A stretch of DNA of 56,608 nt from an uncultured Neomegalonema sp. (GTDB lineage: Bacteria; Pseudomonadota; Alphaproteobacteria; Rhodobacterales; Rhodobacteraceae), in assembly GCA_938034615.1 (NCBI GenBank), contig CALHLW010000187.1:1-56608 (forward strand), read 5' to 3'. Below are positions 1 to 10,399 of this stretch, one piece after another; the stretch's first letter is position 1; every line of letters begins with the position of its first letter. The position numbers were made by a program, and so were the translations under genes. Below the pieces are notes generated by a model. It worked only from the letters and a program-made list of their open reading frames with translations. It did not search any database and had not been told where the DNA came from.

Positions 1-893
1 GTGATGCGCGGGTGTTCGGCCAAGCGCGACACCTGCATATCGAAATTGAAATCGACGGTCGCGGCACTCGCGACGCCCGAAATGGGGGCGGCATTGGAAT
101 AATGGGGCGTGGCGGCGAGGGGAATATGGCTCTCGCCTGCAAGCAGTCCCGATGTCGGATCGAGACCCACCCATCCAGCCCCCGGCAGATACACCTCCAC
201 CCATGCATGGAGGTCGGTGAAATCCTTGTCGGTTCCGGCCGGGCCGTCGATGGCGACAAGGTCCGGCTTGAGCTGGATCAGATATCCCGAAACGAAACGT
301 GCCGCAAAGCCGAGATGACGCATGACATTGATGAGCAGCCAGCTCGTATCGCGGCATGACCCCTTGGCCGATGCCAGCGTTTCCTCCGGGGTCTGCACCC
401 CCGGTTCCATGCGGATGACGTAGCCGATTTCCTTGGCCATGCGGGAGTTGATGTAGACGAGGAAATCGATGGTCCGCATCGATTCGCGCGGAACGGAATC
501 GAGGAAAGCCTGCAACAGTGGCCCGACAGGTTCGGACCGGCGATAGATGCTCAGATCGAGGGCCATGTCGCCCGCATACTCGAACGGCCATTCCTCCGCG
601 CTTTCCTCGACGAAGAAATCGAAGGGATTGTAGACCGACATATCGGCCACCAGATCGACCTCAATCTTGAACTCGCGCACCGGCTCGTGAAACACGTATC
701 GCGCCAGCCAGTTGCCATAGGGATCTTGCTGGTGATTGACGAAGTGCCCGGCGGGCGAGACCTTCAGAGAATGAGAGATCACGGGCGTACGCGAATGCGG
801 AGCGGGGCGCAGCCGGATAACCTGCGGCCCCAGCGTGACGGGCCGGTCATAGCGGTAGTGGGTCAGGTGATAGATGCTCGCCGTAATCGACAT
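1..893 (-). CDS. Transglutaminase-like family protein, C-terminus truncated by window edge
   Basis: Reverse-strand reading from ATG at 893 gives MSITASIYHLTHYRYDRPVTLGPQVIRLRPAPHSRTP..., with ...ASAKGSCRDTSWLLINVMRHLGFAARFVSGYL... and DLHAWVEVYLPGAGWVGLDPTSG, matching the transglutaminase-like Cys/His/Asp core; open through position 1. Confidence 0.88.
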   Translation of the reverse strand, partial: MSITASIYHLTHYRYDRPVTLGPQVIRLRPAPHSRTPVISHSLKVSPAGHFVNHQQDPYGNWLARYVFHEPVREFKIEVDLVADMSVYNPFDFFVEESAEEWPFEYAGDMALDLSIYRRSEPVGPLLQAFLDSVPRESMRTIDFLVYINSRMAKEIGYVIRMEPGVQTPEETLASAKGSCRDTSWLLINVMRHLGFAARFVSGYLIQLKPDLVAIDGPAGTDKDFTDLHAWVEVYLPGAGWVGLDPTSGLLAGESHIPLAATPHYSNAAPISGVASAATVDFNFDMQVSRLAEHPRI

Positions 894-1040
894 GAAAAAC
901 CCTATTGGCACGTTACGACTATGTTGCAGTGCAATATAGCGAGAAAGCGCGTGAAAGCAACTGTCGCGCGGCGCTGCGTGCCTCGACGTCATGACCTGCG
1001 TGCCGTAGCATTGTCGTTCTTACCCACCGGAGAGCGCACC

Positions 1041-2234
1041 ATGCCTAAACCACTCGACGGTGTCCGCGTTCTCGATCTGACGAATGTTCTAGCGGGGCCG
1101 TTCTGCTGTCACCAACTCGCGCATCTGGGGGCGGAGGTCATCAAGGTCGAGGCGGCGGGGCGGGGCGATCTCGCGCGCAATCTGGGGGCTGACCCGGACC
1201 TGAATGCCGCCGGGATGGGCGTCAGCTTTCTGGCGCAGAACGCGGGCAAGAAGTCCGTGACGATCAATCTCAAGCACCCGGAGGGCAGGGCGTTATTCGA
1301 GCGCCTCGTGGAGAGCGCTGACGTGCTGGTCGAGAACTTCCGCCCCGGCGTGATGGATCGGCTCGGCGTCGGTTATGGGCGCCTGAAAACGGTGAAGCCA
1401 ACCCTGATATACTGCGCGATCTCGGGTTTCGGGCAGGATGGCCCTTGGGTCCATCGTCCCGCCTATGACCAAATCATCCAGGGGGCGAGCGGCGTCATGG
1501 CGATCACTGGCGATTCGGACAGCGCCCCCTTGCGCGTCGGCTATCCGGTTGCCGATACGGTCGGCGGATTGACGGCGGCCATGGCGATATCGGCGGCGCT
1601 CAATGCCAGCCCGCGCGGTGGATTCATCGACGTGTCGATGCTGGAATCGGTGCTGGCGACGATGGGATGGGCCGTCTCGAACTACCTGATCGCCGGGGTC
1701 GAGCCGACCCCGAACGGCAACGAGAATCTGACGTCTGCCCCTTCCGGTGCATTCGAGGCCGAGGGCGGATTGATCAACATCGCCGCCAACAAGGATGAAC
1801 AATGGGTACTGCTGACCGATCATCTTGGCCTGGCACCCCTGCGCGAGCGCGCCGATTATGCGACCCGCGAGGACCGCAAGCGTAACCGCCTCGCCCTGAA
1901 GGGCGAACTGGAAATGGTACTCAAGACCCGCCCGGCGCGCGACTGGGCGAAGGAGCTGAACCGCATCGGCGTTCCCGCCGGGGCCGTCCTCACGGTGCCG
2001 GAGGTTCTGGCGATGCCGCAGGTGGCGGATCGCGGGTTCCTCGCGACATTCTCCGATGTTCCCGGTGTGGGGCGCGATATCGACGTGGCGACCACGGGGA
2101 TCAAGCTGGACGGCGCGGCCCTGACGGTCGCCGATCCACCGCCCGTCCTCGGGCAGGACAATGGGACGATCTGGGAATCGCTCGGCCTCAGTGCCGGGGA
2201 GATCGACGCCCTGACGGAGAAAGGTGCGATATGA
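1041..2234 (+). CDS. CaiB/BaiF family CoA-transferase
   Basis: MPKPLDGVRVLDLTNVLAGPFCCHQLAHLGAEVIKVE... and NLKHPEGRALFERLVESADVLVENFRPGVMDRLGVGY are typical of CoA-transferase family III; start taken at ATG 1041 rather than the longer ORF at 687. Confidence 0.92.
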   Translation: MPKPLDGVRVLDLTNVLAGPFCCHQLAHLGAEVIKVEAAGRGDLARNLGADPDLNAAGMGVSFLAQNAGKKSVTINLKHPEGRALFERLVESADVLVENFRPGVMDRLGVGYGRLKTVKPTLIYCAISGFGQDGPWVHRPAYDQIIQGASGVMAITGDSDSAPLRVGYPVADTVGGLTAAMAISAALNASPRGGFIDVSMLESVLATMGWAVSNYLIAGVEPTPNGNENLTSAPSGAFEAEGGLINIAANKDEQWVLLTDHLGLAPLRERADYATREDRKRNRLALKGELEMVLKTRPARDWAKELNRIGVPAGAVLTVPEVLAMPQVADRGFLATFSDVPGVGRDIDVATTGIKLDGAALTVADPPPVLGQDNGTIWESLGLSAGEIDALTEKGAI

Positions 2235-3016
2235 GCAGTGATGTCTCGGATTGGTGGACGACCTCCATCATCGATATGGAGCCGGGGCGGATCGCCTTTC
2301 GCGGTCATCCGGTGCAGGATCTTATCGGGAACGTCACTTTCCCGCAGATGATATGGCTGATGACGCGCGGCGGCCTGCCGTCTGATGCCGAGGCTGCGCT
2401 GCTGGAATGTGCTCTGGTCGCTGCCGTGGACCACGGACCGCAAGCTCCCTCCATCGCCACGGCGCGCATGGCCGTGACCTGTGGGCTGGGCCTGAACGGT
2501 GCGATGGCGAGCGCGGTGAACATGCTCGACGACGTGCATGGCGGGGCAGGGGAGCAGGCGGTCGAACTCTACCACTGGATCGCGGAGGCCGGCACGCCGC
2601 TCGACGAGGCGACCCCCGCCATGATCGAACGCTGGCAGAGCGAGCGCACAGAGTTCATCCCCGGCTTTGGCCACCGCTTTCACAAACCTGAAGACCCCCG
2701 CGCCCCGCGCCTGTTGGATCTGGTGGACGAAGCGGCAAAGGCGGGCACGGTTTCGGGTCGTTTCGCCGATATCGGGCGCGCGGTGCAGCACACGCTCAAC
2801 AGCCGCAAGGGCAGGCCCGTGCCGATGAACATCGATGGGGCGACGGCGGTGATCTATGCTGAACTTGGATTCGCAGGGCCGCTGGCGCGGGGCCTCTTCT
2901 GCCTCTCGCGCTCGGTTGGTGTCATTGCTCATGCGTGGGAGCAGATGCAGCAGGGGGGACGTAACAAGGGTCCGACGCCGCCCCATTACCGCTGGACCTA
3001 TGACGGGCCGTTGTGA
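2231..3016 (+). CDS. Citryl-CoA lyase / citrate synthase-like protein
   Basis: Citrate-synthase-type fold motifs (RGHPVQDLIGNVTFPQMIWLMTRGGLPS, NMLDDVHGGAGEQA, IPGFGHRFHKPEDPRAPRL); short single-domain length; ATGA overlap with the upstream CoA-transferase. Confidence 0.8.
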   Translation: MSSDVSDWWTTSIIDMEPGRIAFRGHPVQDLIGNVTFPQMIWLMTRGGLPSDAEAALLECALVAAVDHGPQAPSIATARMAVTCGLGLNGAMASAVNMLDDVHGGAGEQAVELYHWIAEAGTPLDEATPAMIERWQSERTEFIPGFGHRFHKPEDPRAPRLLDLVDEAAKAGTVSGRFADIGRAVQHTLNSRKGRPVPMNIDGATAVIYAELGFAGPLARGLFCLSRSVGVIAHAWEQMQQGGRNKGPTPPHYRWTYDGPL

Positions 3017-3091
3017 GGGGAGTGTCGGGGTTGTCCCGCCGTCGCCGGTAGAGCGGATGCGGCACACCATCTCTCAGTCTTGCCGAATACG

Positions 3092-3778
3092 TCAGACGAC
3101 GGTGACGTGCAGATCCCCGACCCCCTCGATCATAACATCCATCACATCCCCCTTTTGAACGGGGCCAACACCGGAGGGCGTGCCGGACAGGATGACATCG
3201 CCAGCGGCCAGATCGAAATACTCCGACAGGTAGGAAATCATCTCCGGCACCTTCCAGATCATCTGGTCCAGATCGCCGGTCTGCGTCACCTTGCCGTTCA
3301 CCTTGAGCTGCACGAGGCCTTTCTCGGGATGCCCGATTTCAGATGCCGGAACAAGGGGGGCGCACGGAGCGGACCGTTCGAAGGCCTTGCCGATCTCCCA
3401 GGGCCGACGCAACTCCTTCGCTTCGCCCTGAAGATCGCGCCGGGTCATGTCGAGGCATGCGGCGTAACCATAGACATGATCGAGCGCCTTCTCGACGGGA
3501 ATATTCGTGCCGCCCGACTTCAGGGCGACGAGCATCTCGGTCTCGTGGTGTACGTCCGACGACTTGACGGGATAGGGGAATTCGCCGGTGAAATCGAGGT
3601 TGTCGGGGTTTTTCTGAAAGAAGAAAGGCGGGTCACGATCAGGGTCGCCGCCCATCTCGATCGTGTGAGCCGCGTAATTCCGGCCGATGCAATAGACGCG
3701 GCGGACCGGGAAGGTCTGTTCCGACCCTGAAACCGGAATGGCCGAAGCTGGCGGTGTCGGAATGACATATTTGTTCAC
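3092..3778 (-). CDS. Fumarylacetoacetate hydrolase family protein
   Basis: VYCIGRNYAAHTIEMGGDPDRDPPFFFQKNPDNL ... VILSGTPSGVGPVQKGDVMDVMIEGVGDL is the FAH-family signature. Confidence 0.92.
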   Translation of the reverse strand: MNKYVIPTPPASAIPVSGSEQTFPVRRVYCIGRNYAAHTIEMGGDPDRDPPFFFQKNPDNLDFTGEFPYPVKSSDVHHETEMLVALKSGGTNIPVEKALDHVYGYAACLDMTRRDLQGEAKELRRPWEIGKAFERSAPCAPLVPASEIGHPEKGLVQLKVNGKVTQTGDLDQMIWKVPEMISYLSEYFDLAAGDVILSGTPSGVGPVQKGDVMDVMIEGVGDLHVTVV

Positions 3779-3886
3779 GAAAGTCTCCTCTGCCGCTCTG
3801 AGCGGAATAATCGGCAGAACTGGCTCAATTGAAAATCAATCGCAACCAGTTTTGCACGGGATGCCGGAACATAGCCCCCCACTGAA

Positions 3887-4132
3887 GTGCTCCGTTTGAT
3901 GGGACAGATTTCCCGAACAACGGAGGACCAGGAATGGCTGGAAAGCGGAGATAAGCCGGAAGAGATTGTCACGAAGCTGCTGCAGGTCGCGGTTTTAGTA
4001 GGTTACGGAATGACGGTTGCCGATGCAGTTCGTCAGATCGGCGTGACGCAGCAGACCTCCTATCGGTGGCGTAATGCTTTGCCGATGAAGAGCGGCTCAC
4101 TGCTGGCATCATCGAGTTGGCGCGTTAGTTAG
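3887..4132 (+). pseudogene. IS3-family OrfA transposase remnant
   Basis: KPEEIVTKLLQVAVLVGYGMTVADAVRQIGVTQQTSYRWRN resembles the IS3-group OrfA HTH; the ORF degenerates after ~70 aa and only a short OrfB-like fragment (LTAGIIELAR) follows in the same stretch. Confidence 0.75.
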
Positions 4133-4406
4133 GTCGCAACGTCTGCCGCCATATCGCATCTATCTCATGCTCACTACCATCGGCGAGTTCACGATGGAGT
4201 ACGTCGATTGTTATACGCCTAGCCGATCATCTCGGTTGCCTCGGAAAGAATAATAACCCAGCCCCGGAACACACTATTTTTCACGGGAAGCAGGAGGCTT
4301 TGAGAATGGCGCATCGTGAACTCGATACATCAGGAAGGCAGGTCATAGAGGACATGCTGATATTGATCGATATTGCTTTTGGCTTGCGCAGGAACGATGG
4401 TCGGGA

Positions 4407-5093
4407 ATGGAACATCCCGACTTCGATCTGGTTATCTTCGATTGCGATGGCGTCTTGATCGACAGCGAATCGATCAGCGCTAGGATTTTGATTACGCTGC
4501 TCAAGCCATTTGGCCTCGACTTCGACCTGGTCCATATGCAGAGACACTTCCTCGGCCGCAGTTTCCCGACGGTCGCAGCAAAGATCCGCCACGAGTACGA
4601 TATAGACTTACCTGCCGATTTCGAGCTTTCCTATCGTCGAACTCTCCTGGAAGCCTTCCAGCTTGAACTGAAAGCAACAGAGGGGATTGAAGGTATTCTC
4701 GCCATTCTACCCATTCGATATTGCGTTGCCAGCAGCAGCAGTCCCGAACGGGTCGCTCGCTCGCTCTGCATCACCGGGCTTTCGAAATATTTTCAGGACT
4801 CAATTTTCACGGCTTCGGAAGTAAAGCACGGAAAACCGGCACCGGATATCTTCCTCCACGTCGCCGCGTGTTGCACGGTCGCCCCGGATCGATGTCTCGT
4901 GATCGAAGACAGCCGGTCGGGAATAGAAGCAGCGCAAGCGGCAGGCATGACGGTGTGGCGCTACATCGGAGGCAGTCATCTATCTGATATTCATCCTTCC
5001 ATAGCGCATGAGATCACCACTGTTCCTAGTTTTGGTTCTTGGTCAAACTTCTCCGACATGCTTCATGCTGGCCGTGAAATTTCCGATTGGTGA
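4407..5093 (+). CDS. HAD-family hydrolase (beta-phosphoglucomutase-like)
   Basis: FDLVIFDCDGVLIDSE, VASSSSPERV, KHGKPAPDIFL, LVIEDSRSGIEAAQAAGM are HAD motifs I-IV. Confidence 0.92.
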   Translation: MEHPDFDLVIFDCDGVLIDSESISARILITLLKPFGLDFDLVHMQRHFLGRSFPTVAAKIRHEYDIDLPADFELSYRRTLLEAFQLELKATEGIEGILAILPIRYCVASSSSPERVARSLCITGLSKYFQDSIFTASEVKHGKPAPDIFLHVAACCTVAPDRCLVIEDSRSGIEAAQAAGMTVWRYIGGSHLSDIHPSIAHEITTVPSFGSWSNFSDMLHAGREISDW

Positions 5094-5099
5094 AACGAT

Positions 5100-6080
5100 A
5101 TGGCCGGCAATGGTGACAACGATCCGAACCGCCTCGACAATGCCGCCCGCGCCGGGTGGCTGTATTACGTGGCGGGAGATACACAGGATACGATCGCAAG
5201 GAAGCTCGGAATCTCGCGGCAGGCGGCGCAGCGCCTCGTATCCTTGGCAATGAGCGAGCGTTTGATCAAAATTCGAATCGACCATCCGATCGCTAGATGC
5301 ATGGATCTGTCCCAGCACTTGATTGATCGGTTCGGATTGAGCGACTGTATTGTCGTGCCGAGTGACCCCGATGCTACATCGTCACTTGCGGGTGTTGCTC
5401 TGGCGGGTGCCGCCGAACTCGAGCGCTACCTGAAATCCGACCAACCCAGAATTATCGCCATGGGCACGGGGCGGACCATGCGTGCTTGTGTCGGACAGGT
5501 GATGCCGATGAAACGCCCGCAACATCGAATAGTATCGATGCTCGGCAACATGAATTCCGATGGCTCGGCAACCCCTTATAACGTAGTCGTTCGACTGGCG
5601 GAGCACGTAAACGCCAGGCACTTCCCAATGCCTCTTGCTCTCCTTGCGAAATCGCCCGAGGAAAAGGGGTTAATGCACACACAGGAGCCCGTGCGGAACA
5701 CTCTCGACCTTGTCCGGCAGGCCGATGTTACTTTCGTCGGTATTGGCGGCATCGGCGAAGACGCTCCTCTCGCCGTCGATGGGTTCCTTCTGGGCGACGA
5801 ACTCCGTTCGGTGATCGACGGAGGCGGTATCGGGGAAATTACGGCATGGATCTATGATTGCAATGGCAGGTTGATTGAAGGGCCGTTTAACGACCGCGTA
5901 GCGGGCGCGCCCCTTGAAGTTGATCCTGCGAATCCTGTGATCGCAATCGCCGTAGGCGAGAACAAGGTTCCCGCTATTCTGGGCGCAATTCGTGGAAAGC
6001 TCATCAATGGGCTGATTACGAACGAGGCAACCGCCGAAAGCTTGCTCGACCCGAATAATCAGAGCGGTGTGCCTGGGTAA
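5100..6080 (+). CDS. SorC/DeoR-type sugar-binding transcriptional regulator
   Basis: N-terminal HTH (DTQDTIARKLGISRQAAQRLVSLAMSERLIKIRI) and SorC sugar-binding domain (MGTGRTMRA, VTFVGIGGIGEDAPL, IYDCNGRLI). Confidence 0.88.
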   Translation: MAGNGDNDPNRLDNAARAGWLYYVAGDTQDTIARKLGISRQAAQRLVSLAMSERLIKIRIDHPIARCMDLSQHLIDRFGLSDCIVVPSDPDATSSLAGVALAGAAELERYLKSDQPRIIAMGTGRTMRACVGQVMPMKRPQHRIVSMLGNMNSDGSATPYNVVVRLAEHVNARHFPMPLALLAKSPEEKGLMHTQEPVRNTLDLVRQADVTFVGIGGIGEDAPLAVDGFLLGDELRSVIDGGGIGEITAWIYDCNGRLIEGPFNDRVAGAPLEVDPANPVIAIAVGENKVPAILGAIRGKLINGLITNEATAESLLDPNNQSGVPG

Positions 6081-6178
6081 GGCTCGCGCATCGCGTACTA
6101 TTGAACGGTGCCGAACGCAGGAATGCATTCGCACTCTAACCATGCGGGAAAGTCGGGGGGTTGACTCGCCGACCTATC

Positions 6179-6219
6179 TGAGCAGATGCTCATCGGCATA
6201 ACAATTGCTCATAAAGAGC
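6179..6219 (+). promoter_or_regulatory. Candidate operator region upstream of the polyol/glycogen gene run
   Basis: Perfect palindrome TGAGCA-GA-TGCTCA (6179-6192), then GCTC-ATAAA-GAGC (6207-6219); TGCTCA repeated 19 nt apart; TTGACT at 6161. Confidence 0.5.
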
Positions 6220-6236
6220 GATAATGGGAGGATTTC

Positions 6237-7547
<1,311 letters not shown>

Positions 7548-7567
7548 CGCCCCGCCTATGCTCTAGA

Positions 7568-7593
7568 GGACCGGCATAGCGCCATGCCGGTCC
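7568..7593 (+). other. Strong intercistronic hairpin after the substrate-binding protein gene
   Basis: GGACCGGCAT-AGCGCC-ATGCCGGTCC, perfect 10-bp stem, no T-tract after it. Confidence 0.8.
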
Positions 7594-7648
7594 ACCTCAC
7601 CGGGTGCGTCTTTCTGACGTGCCGGAAAATTTTCAGTAGAGGTCGCAG

Positions 7649-8521
7649 ATGGCTACGCAGCATTCCAAGACGGCAGCGCGCTGGATGATCTCGCCCGCAG
7701 TAATCATGCTGCTGGCATGGATGATTATTCCACTCAGCCTCACGCTCTACTTCTCTTTCTTGCGATACAATCTTCTGATGCCGGGAACGAACCCGTTCGT
7801 CGGGTTTGAAAATTACGAGTATTTCTTCACCGACCCTGGCTTTCAGGCTGCTTTGATCAACACGATTCTACTCGTGGTCGGTGTTCTCATCATCACTGTT
7901 GTCGGTGGTATCGCCTTCGCGATCTTGCTGGATCAACCGATCAAGGGGCAAGGGATCGTCCGCATCCTAGTCATCGCGCCATTCTTCGTCATGCCGACCG
8001 TATCGGCATTGGTCTGGAAGAACATGTTCATGAATCCGGTGAGCGGCATCTTCGGACATATGGCCAAATCAATCGGATTGGCGCCCTTCGATTTTCTCTC
8101 GCAAGCCCCGCTCGCATCGATCATCGGGATCGTGAGTTGGCAGTGGCTGCCCTTCGCGACCCTGATCCTGCTCACAGCGATGCAGTCGCTCGATCAGGAG
8201 CAGCTCGAGGCTGCCGAGATGGACGGCGCAAGCTGGTGGAGCCGGTTCTGGTACATCATGCTCCCTCACCTCAGCCGTGCGATCACGGTGGTCATCTTGA
8301 TCCAGACCATCTTCCTCCTGTCGATCTTCGCCGAGATCCTCGTCACCACTAACGGTGGCCCCGGCACCGCATCGACCAATCTGACCTATTTGATCTACGC
8401 GCAGTCGCTGCTGCAATACGATGTGGGTCTAGGTTCCGCCGGTGGTGTCGTCGCCATCATCCTCGCCAACATCGTTGCGATCTTCCTGATGCGGATGATC
8501 GGCAAGAATCTGGATGCTTGA
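7649..8521 (+). CDS. smoF: Sugar/polyol ABC transporter permease
   Basis: MalF-type membrane protein with EAA-like loop EAAEMDGASWWSRFWYIMLPHLS. Confidence 0.86.
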   Translation: MATQHSKTAARWMISPAVIMLLAWMIIPLSLTLYFSFLRYNLLMPGTNPFVGFENYEYFFTDPGFQAALINTILLVVGVLIITVVGGIAFAILLDQPIKGQGIVRILVIAPFFVMPTVSALVWKNMFMNPVSGIFGHMAKSIGLAPFDFLSQAPLASIIGIVSWQWLPFATLILLTAMQSLDQEQLEAAEMDGASWWSRFWYIMLPHLSRAITVVILIQTIFLLSIFAEILVTTNGGPGTASTNLTYLIYAQSLLQYDVGLGSAGGVVAIILANIVAIFLMRMIGKNLDA

Positions 8522-8524
8522 TTC

Positions 8525-9355
8525 ATGGCCCGAACAATAAGCTCGCGTCAGACGACAGTCGCTACGATTGCAGCGTGGTTTCTGGCCTTCCTGATGTTCT
8601 TTCCGATCCTTTGGATCGTCATTTTATCCTTCAAGACTGAAGGGGATGCTATCGGGACACCCTTCCATGTCCTGACATCGGGGTGGACGACTGAAGCATA
8701 CAGTGCGGTTCAGGAGCGCTCGGACTATCCCAAGCACTTCATGAACTCGGTCATCATCTCGTTGGGCTCCACTTTTCTGGGCCTGCTGATCGCCGTTCCG
8801 GCAGCATGGGCGATGGCCTTCGTTCCCGGCAAGCGGACCAAGGACGTCCTGATGTGGATGCTGTCCACGAAGATGCTTCCACCCGTGGGCGTACTCGTCC
8901 CGATCTACCTGATCTTCCGGGACTGGGGCCTGTTGGACACGTTGACCGGCTTGACGATGGTTCTGATGCTGATCAACCTGCCGATCATCGTCTGGATGCT
9001 CTACACCTACTTCAAGGAAATCCCTGGCGAAATCCTCGAAGCCGCCCGCATGGACGGTGCGAGTCTCAAGTCCGAGATTCTCTATGTTCTGACACCGATG
9101 GCGGTGCCGGGGATCGCGTCGACCGCATTGCTCAACATCATCCTGGCGTGGAACGAAGCGTTCTGGACGCTCAACCTCACGGCGGCGAAGGCGGCTCCGC
9201 TGACGGCGTTCATCGCCAGCTATTCGTCGCCCGAAGGGCTGTTCTACGCCAAGCTTTCCGCCGCCTCGGTAATGGCCATTGCGCCCATTCTCGTCATGGG
9301 CTGGTTCAGCCAGAAACAACTCGTTCGCGGTCTTACCTTCGGCGCCGTGAAGTAG
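8525..9355 (+). CDS. smoG: Sugar/polyol ABC transporter permease
   Basis: MalG-type permease; [26 protein letters not shown]. Confidence 0.86.
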   Translation: MARTISSRQTTVATIAAWFLAFLMFFPILWIVILSFKTEGDAIGTPFHVLTSGWTTEAYSAVQERSDYPKHFMNSVIISLGSTFLGLLIAVPAAWAMAFVPGKRTKDVLMWMLSTKMLPPVGVLVPIYLIFRDWGLLDTLTGLTMVLMLINLPIIVWMLYTYFKEIPGEILEAARMDGASLKSEILYVLTPMAVPGIASTALLNIILAWNEAFWTLNLTAAKAAPLTAFIASYSSPEGLFYAKLSAASVMAIAPILVMGWFSQKQLVRGLTFGAVK

Positions 9356-9365
9356 GGGATATACA

Positions 9366-10370
9366 ATGGGACAGATTATACTCGATCAAGTGACCAAGAG
9401 CTTCGGGGATGTGAACGTCATCCCCCCCCTCGATCTAGCTATCGAGGACGGGGAGTTCACGGTCTTTGTCGGCCCATCCGGCTGCGGAAAATCGACACTG
9501 CTCCGGTTGATCGCAGGGTTGGAGGATACGACGTCTGGGCATATCCGCATTGACGGGCGGGACGCCACCGAACTGCCGCCTTCCAAACGCGGCCTTGCGA
9601 TGGTGTTCCAGAGTTATGCGCTCTATCCGCACATGACGGTCCGCAAGAACATCGCCTTCCCAATGAAGATGGCCGGGGTGGATAAGGCTGAGCAGAAGAA
9701 GCGGATCGACAACGCGGCGCGCGCCCTTAACCTGACCGACTATCTCGACCGGCGACCCGGTCAGCTTTCGGGCGGTCAGCGCCAGCGCGTCGCCATCGGG
9801 CGAGCCATCGTGCGCGAACCGGCGGCCTTCTTGTTTGACGAGCCGCTCTCTAACCTCGATGCGGCGCTGCGTGTCGGGATGCGACTGGAGATCGGCGAGT
9901 TGCACAATCGCCTGAAGACGACGATGATCTACGTCACCCATGATCAGGTCGAGGCCATGACCATGGCAGACAAGATTGTCGTGCTGCGAGCTGGGGTTAT
10001 CGAACAAGTCGGTTCCCCGCTAGAACTCTACAAAAAACCACGTAACGTCTTCGTCGCGAGCTTTATCGGGTCGCCGAAGATGAATCTGATCGAAGGCGCG
10101 ACAGCCGCCGAACACGGGGCAACCACTATCGGCGTGAGGCCTGAACATATCTCTGTCTCGCCGACCGAAGGTATGTGGAAAGGCCGGATCGGCGTCGCCG
10201 AACATCTCGGCTCGGACACCTTCTTCCACGTCCACGACACCGGCCTTGCCGACATGATCACCATCCGCGCGGGGGGCGAGATTGATCTTCACCACGGTGA
10301 CACGGTCTACCTGACGCCCACACCCGACAAGATACACCGTTTCGACCAGCAAGGGCTGCGCGTCGCGTAA
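9366..10370 (+). CDS. smoK: Sugar/polyol ABC transporter ATP-binding protein
   Basis: Walker [10 protein letters not shown], signature [19 protein letters not shown], Walker [14 protein letters not shown]-terminal TOBE-like region. Confidence 0.92.
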   Translation: MGQIILDQVTKSFGDVNVIPPLDLAIEDGEFTVFVGPSGCGKSTLLRLIAGLEDTTSGHIRIDGRDATELPPSKRGLAMVFQSYALYPHMTVRKNIAFPMKMAGVDKAEQKKRIDNAARALNLTDYLDRRPGQLSGGQRQRVAIGRAIVREPAAFLFDEPLSNLDAALRVGMRLEIGELHNRLKTTMIYVTHDQVEAMTMADKIVVLRAGVIEQVGSPLELYKKPRNVFVASFIGSPKMNLIEGATAAEHGATTIGVRPEHISVSPTEGMWKGRIGVAEHLGSDTFFHVHDTGLADMITIRAGGEIDLHHGDTVYLTPTPDKIHRFDQQGLRVA

Positions 10371-10399
10371 CGATATCTCCTGAGAGCGGGATTGACGGA

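Noticed and set aside
687-1040. Extended N-terminus of the CoA-transferase ORF
   Set aside because: The 118-aa extension is antisense to the transglutaminase-like gene and lacks family similarity; ATG 1041 begins the conserved N-terminus.
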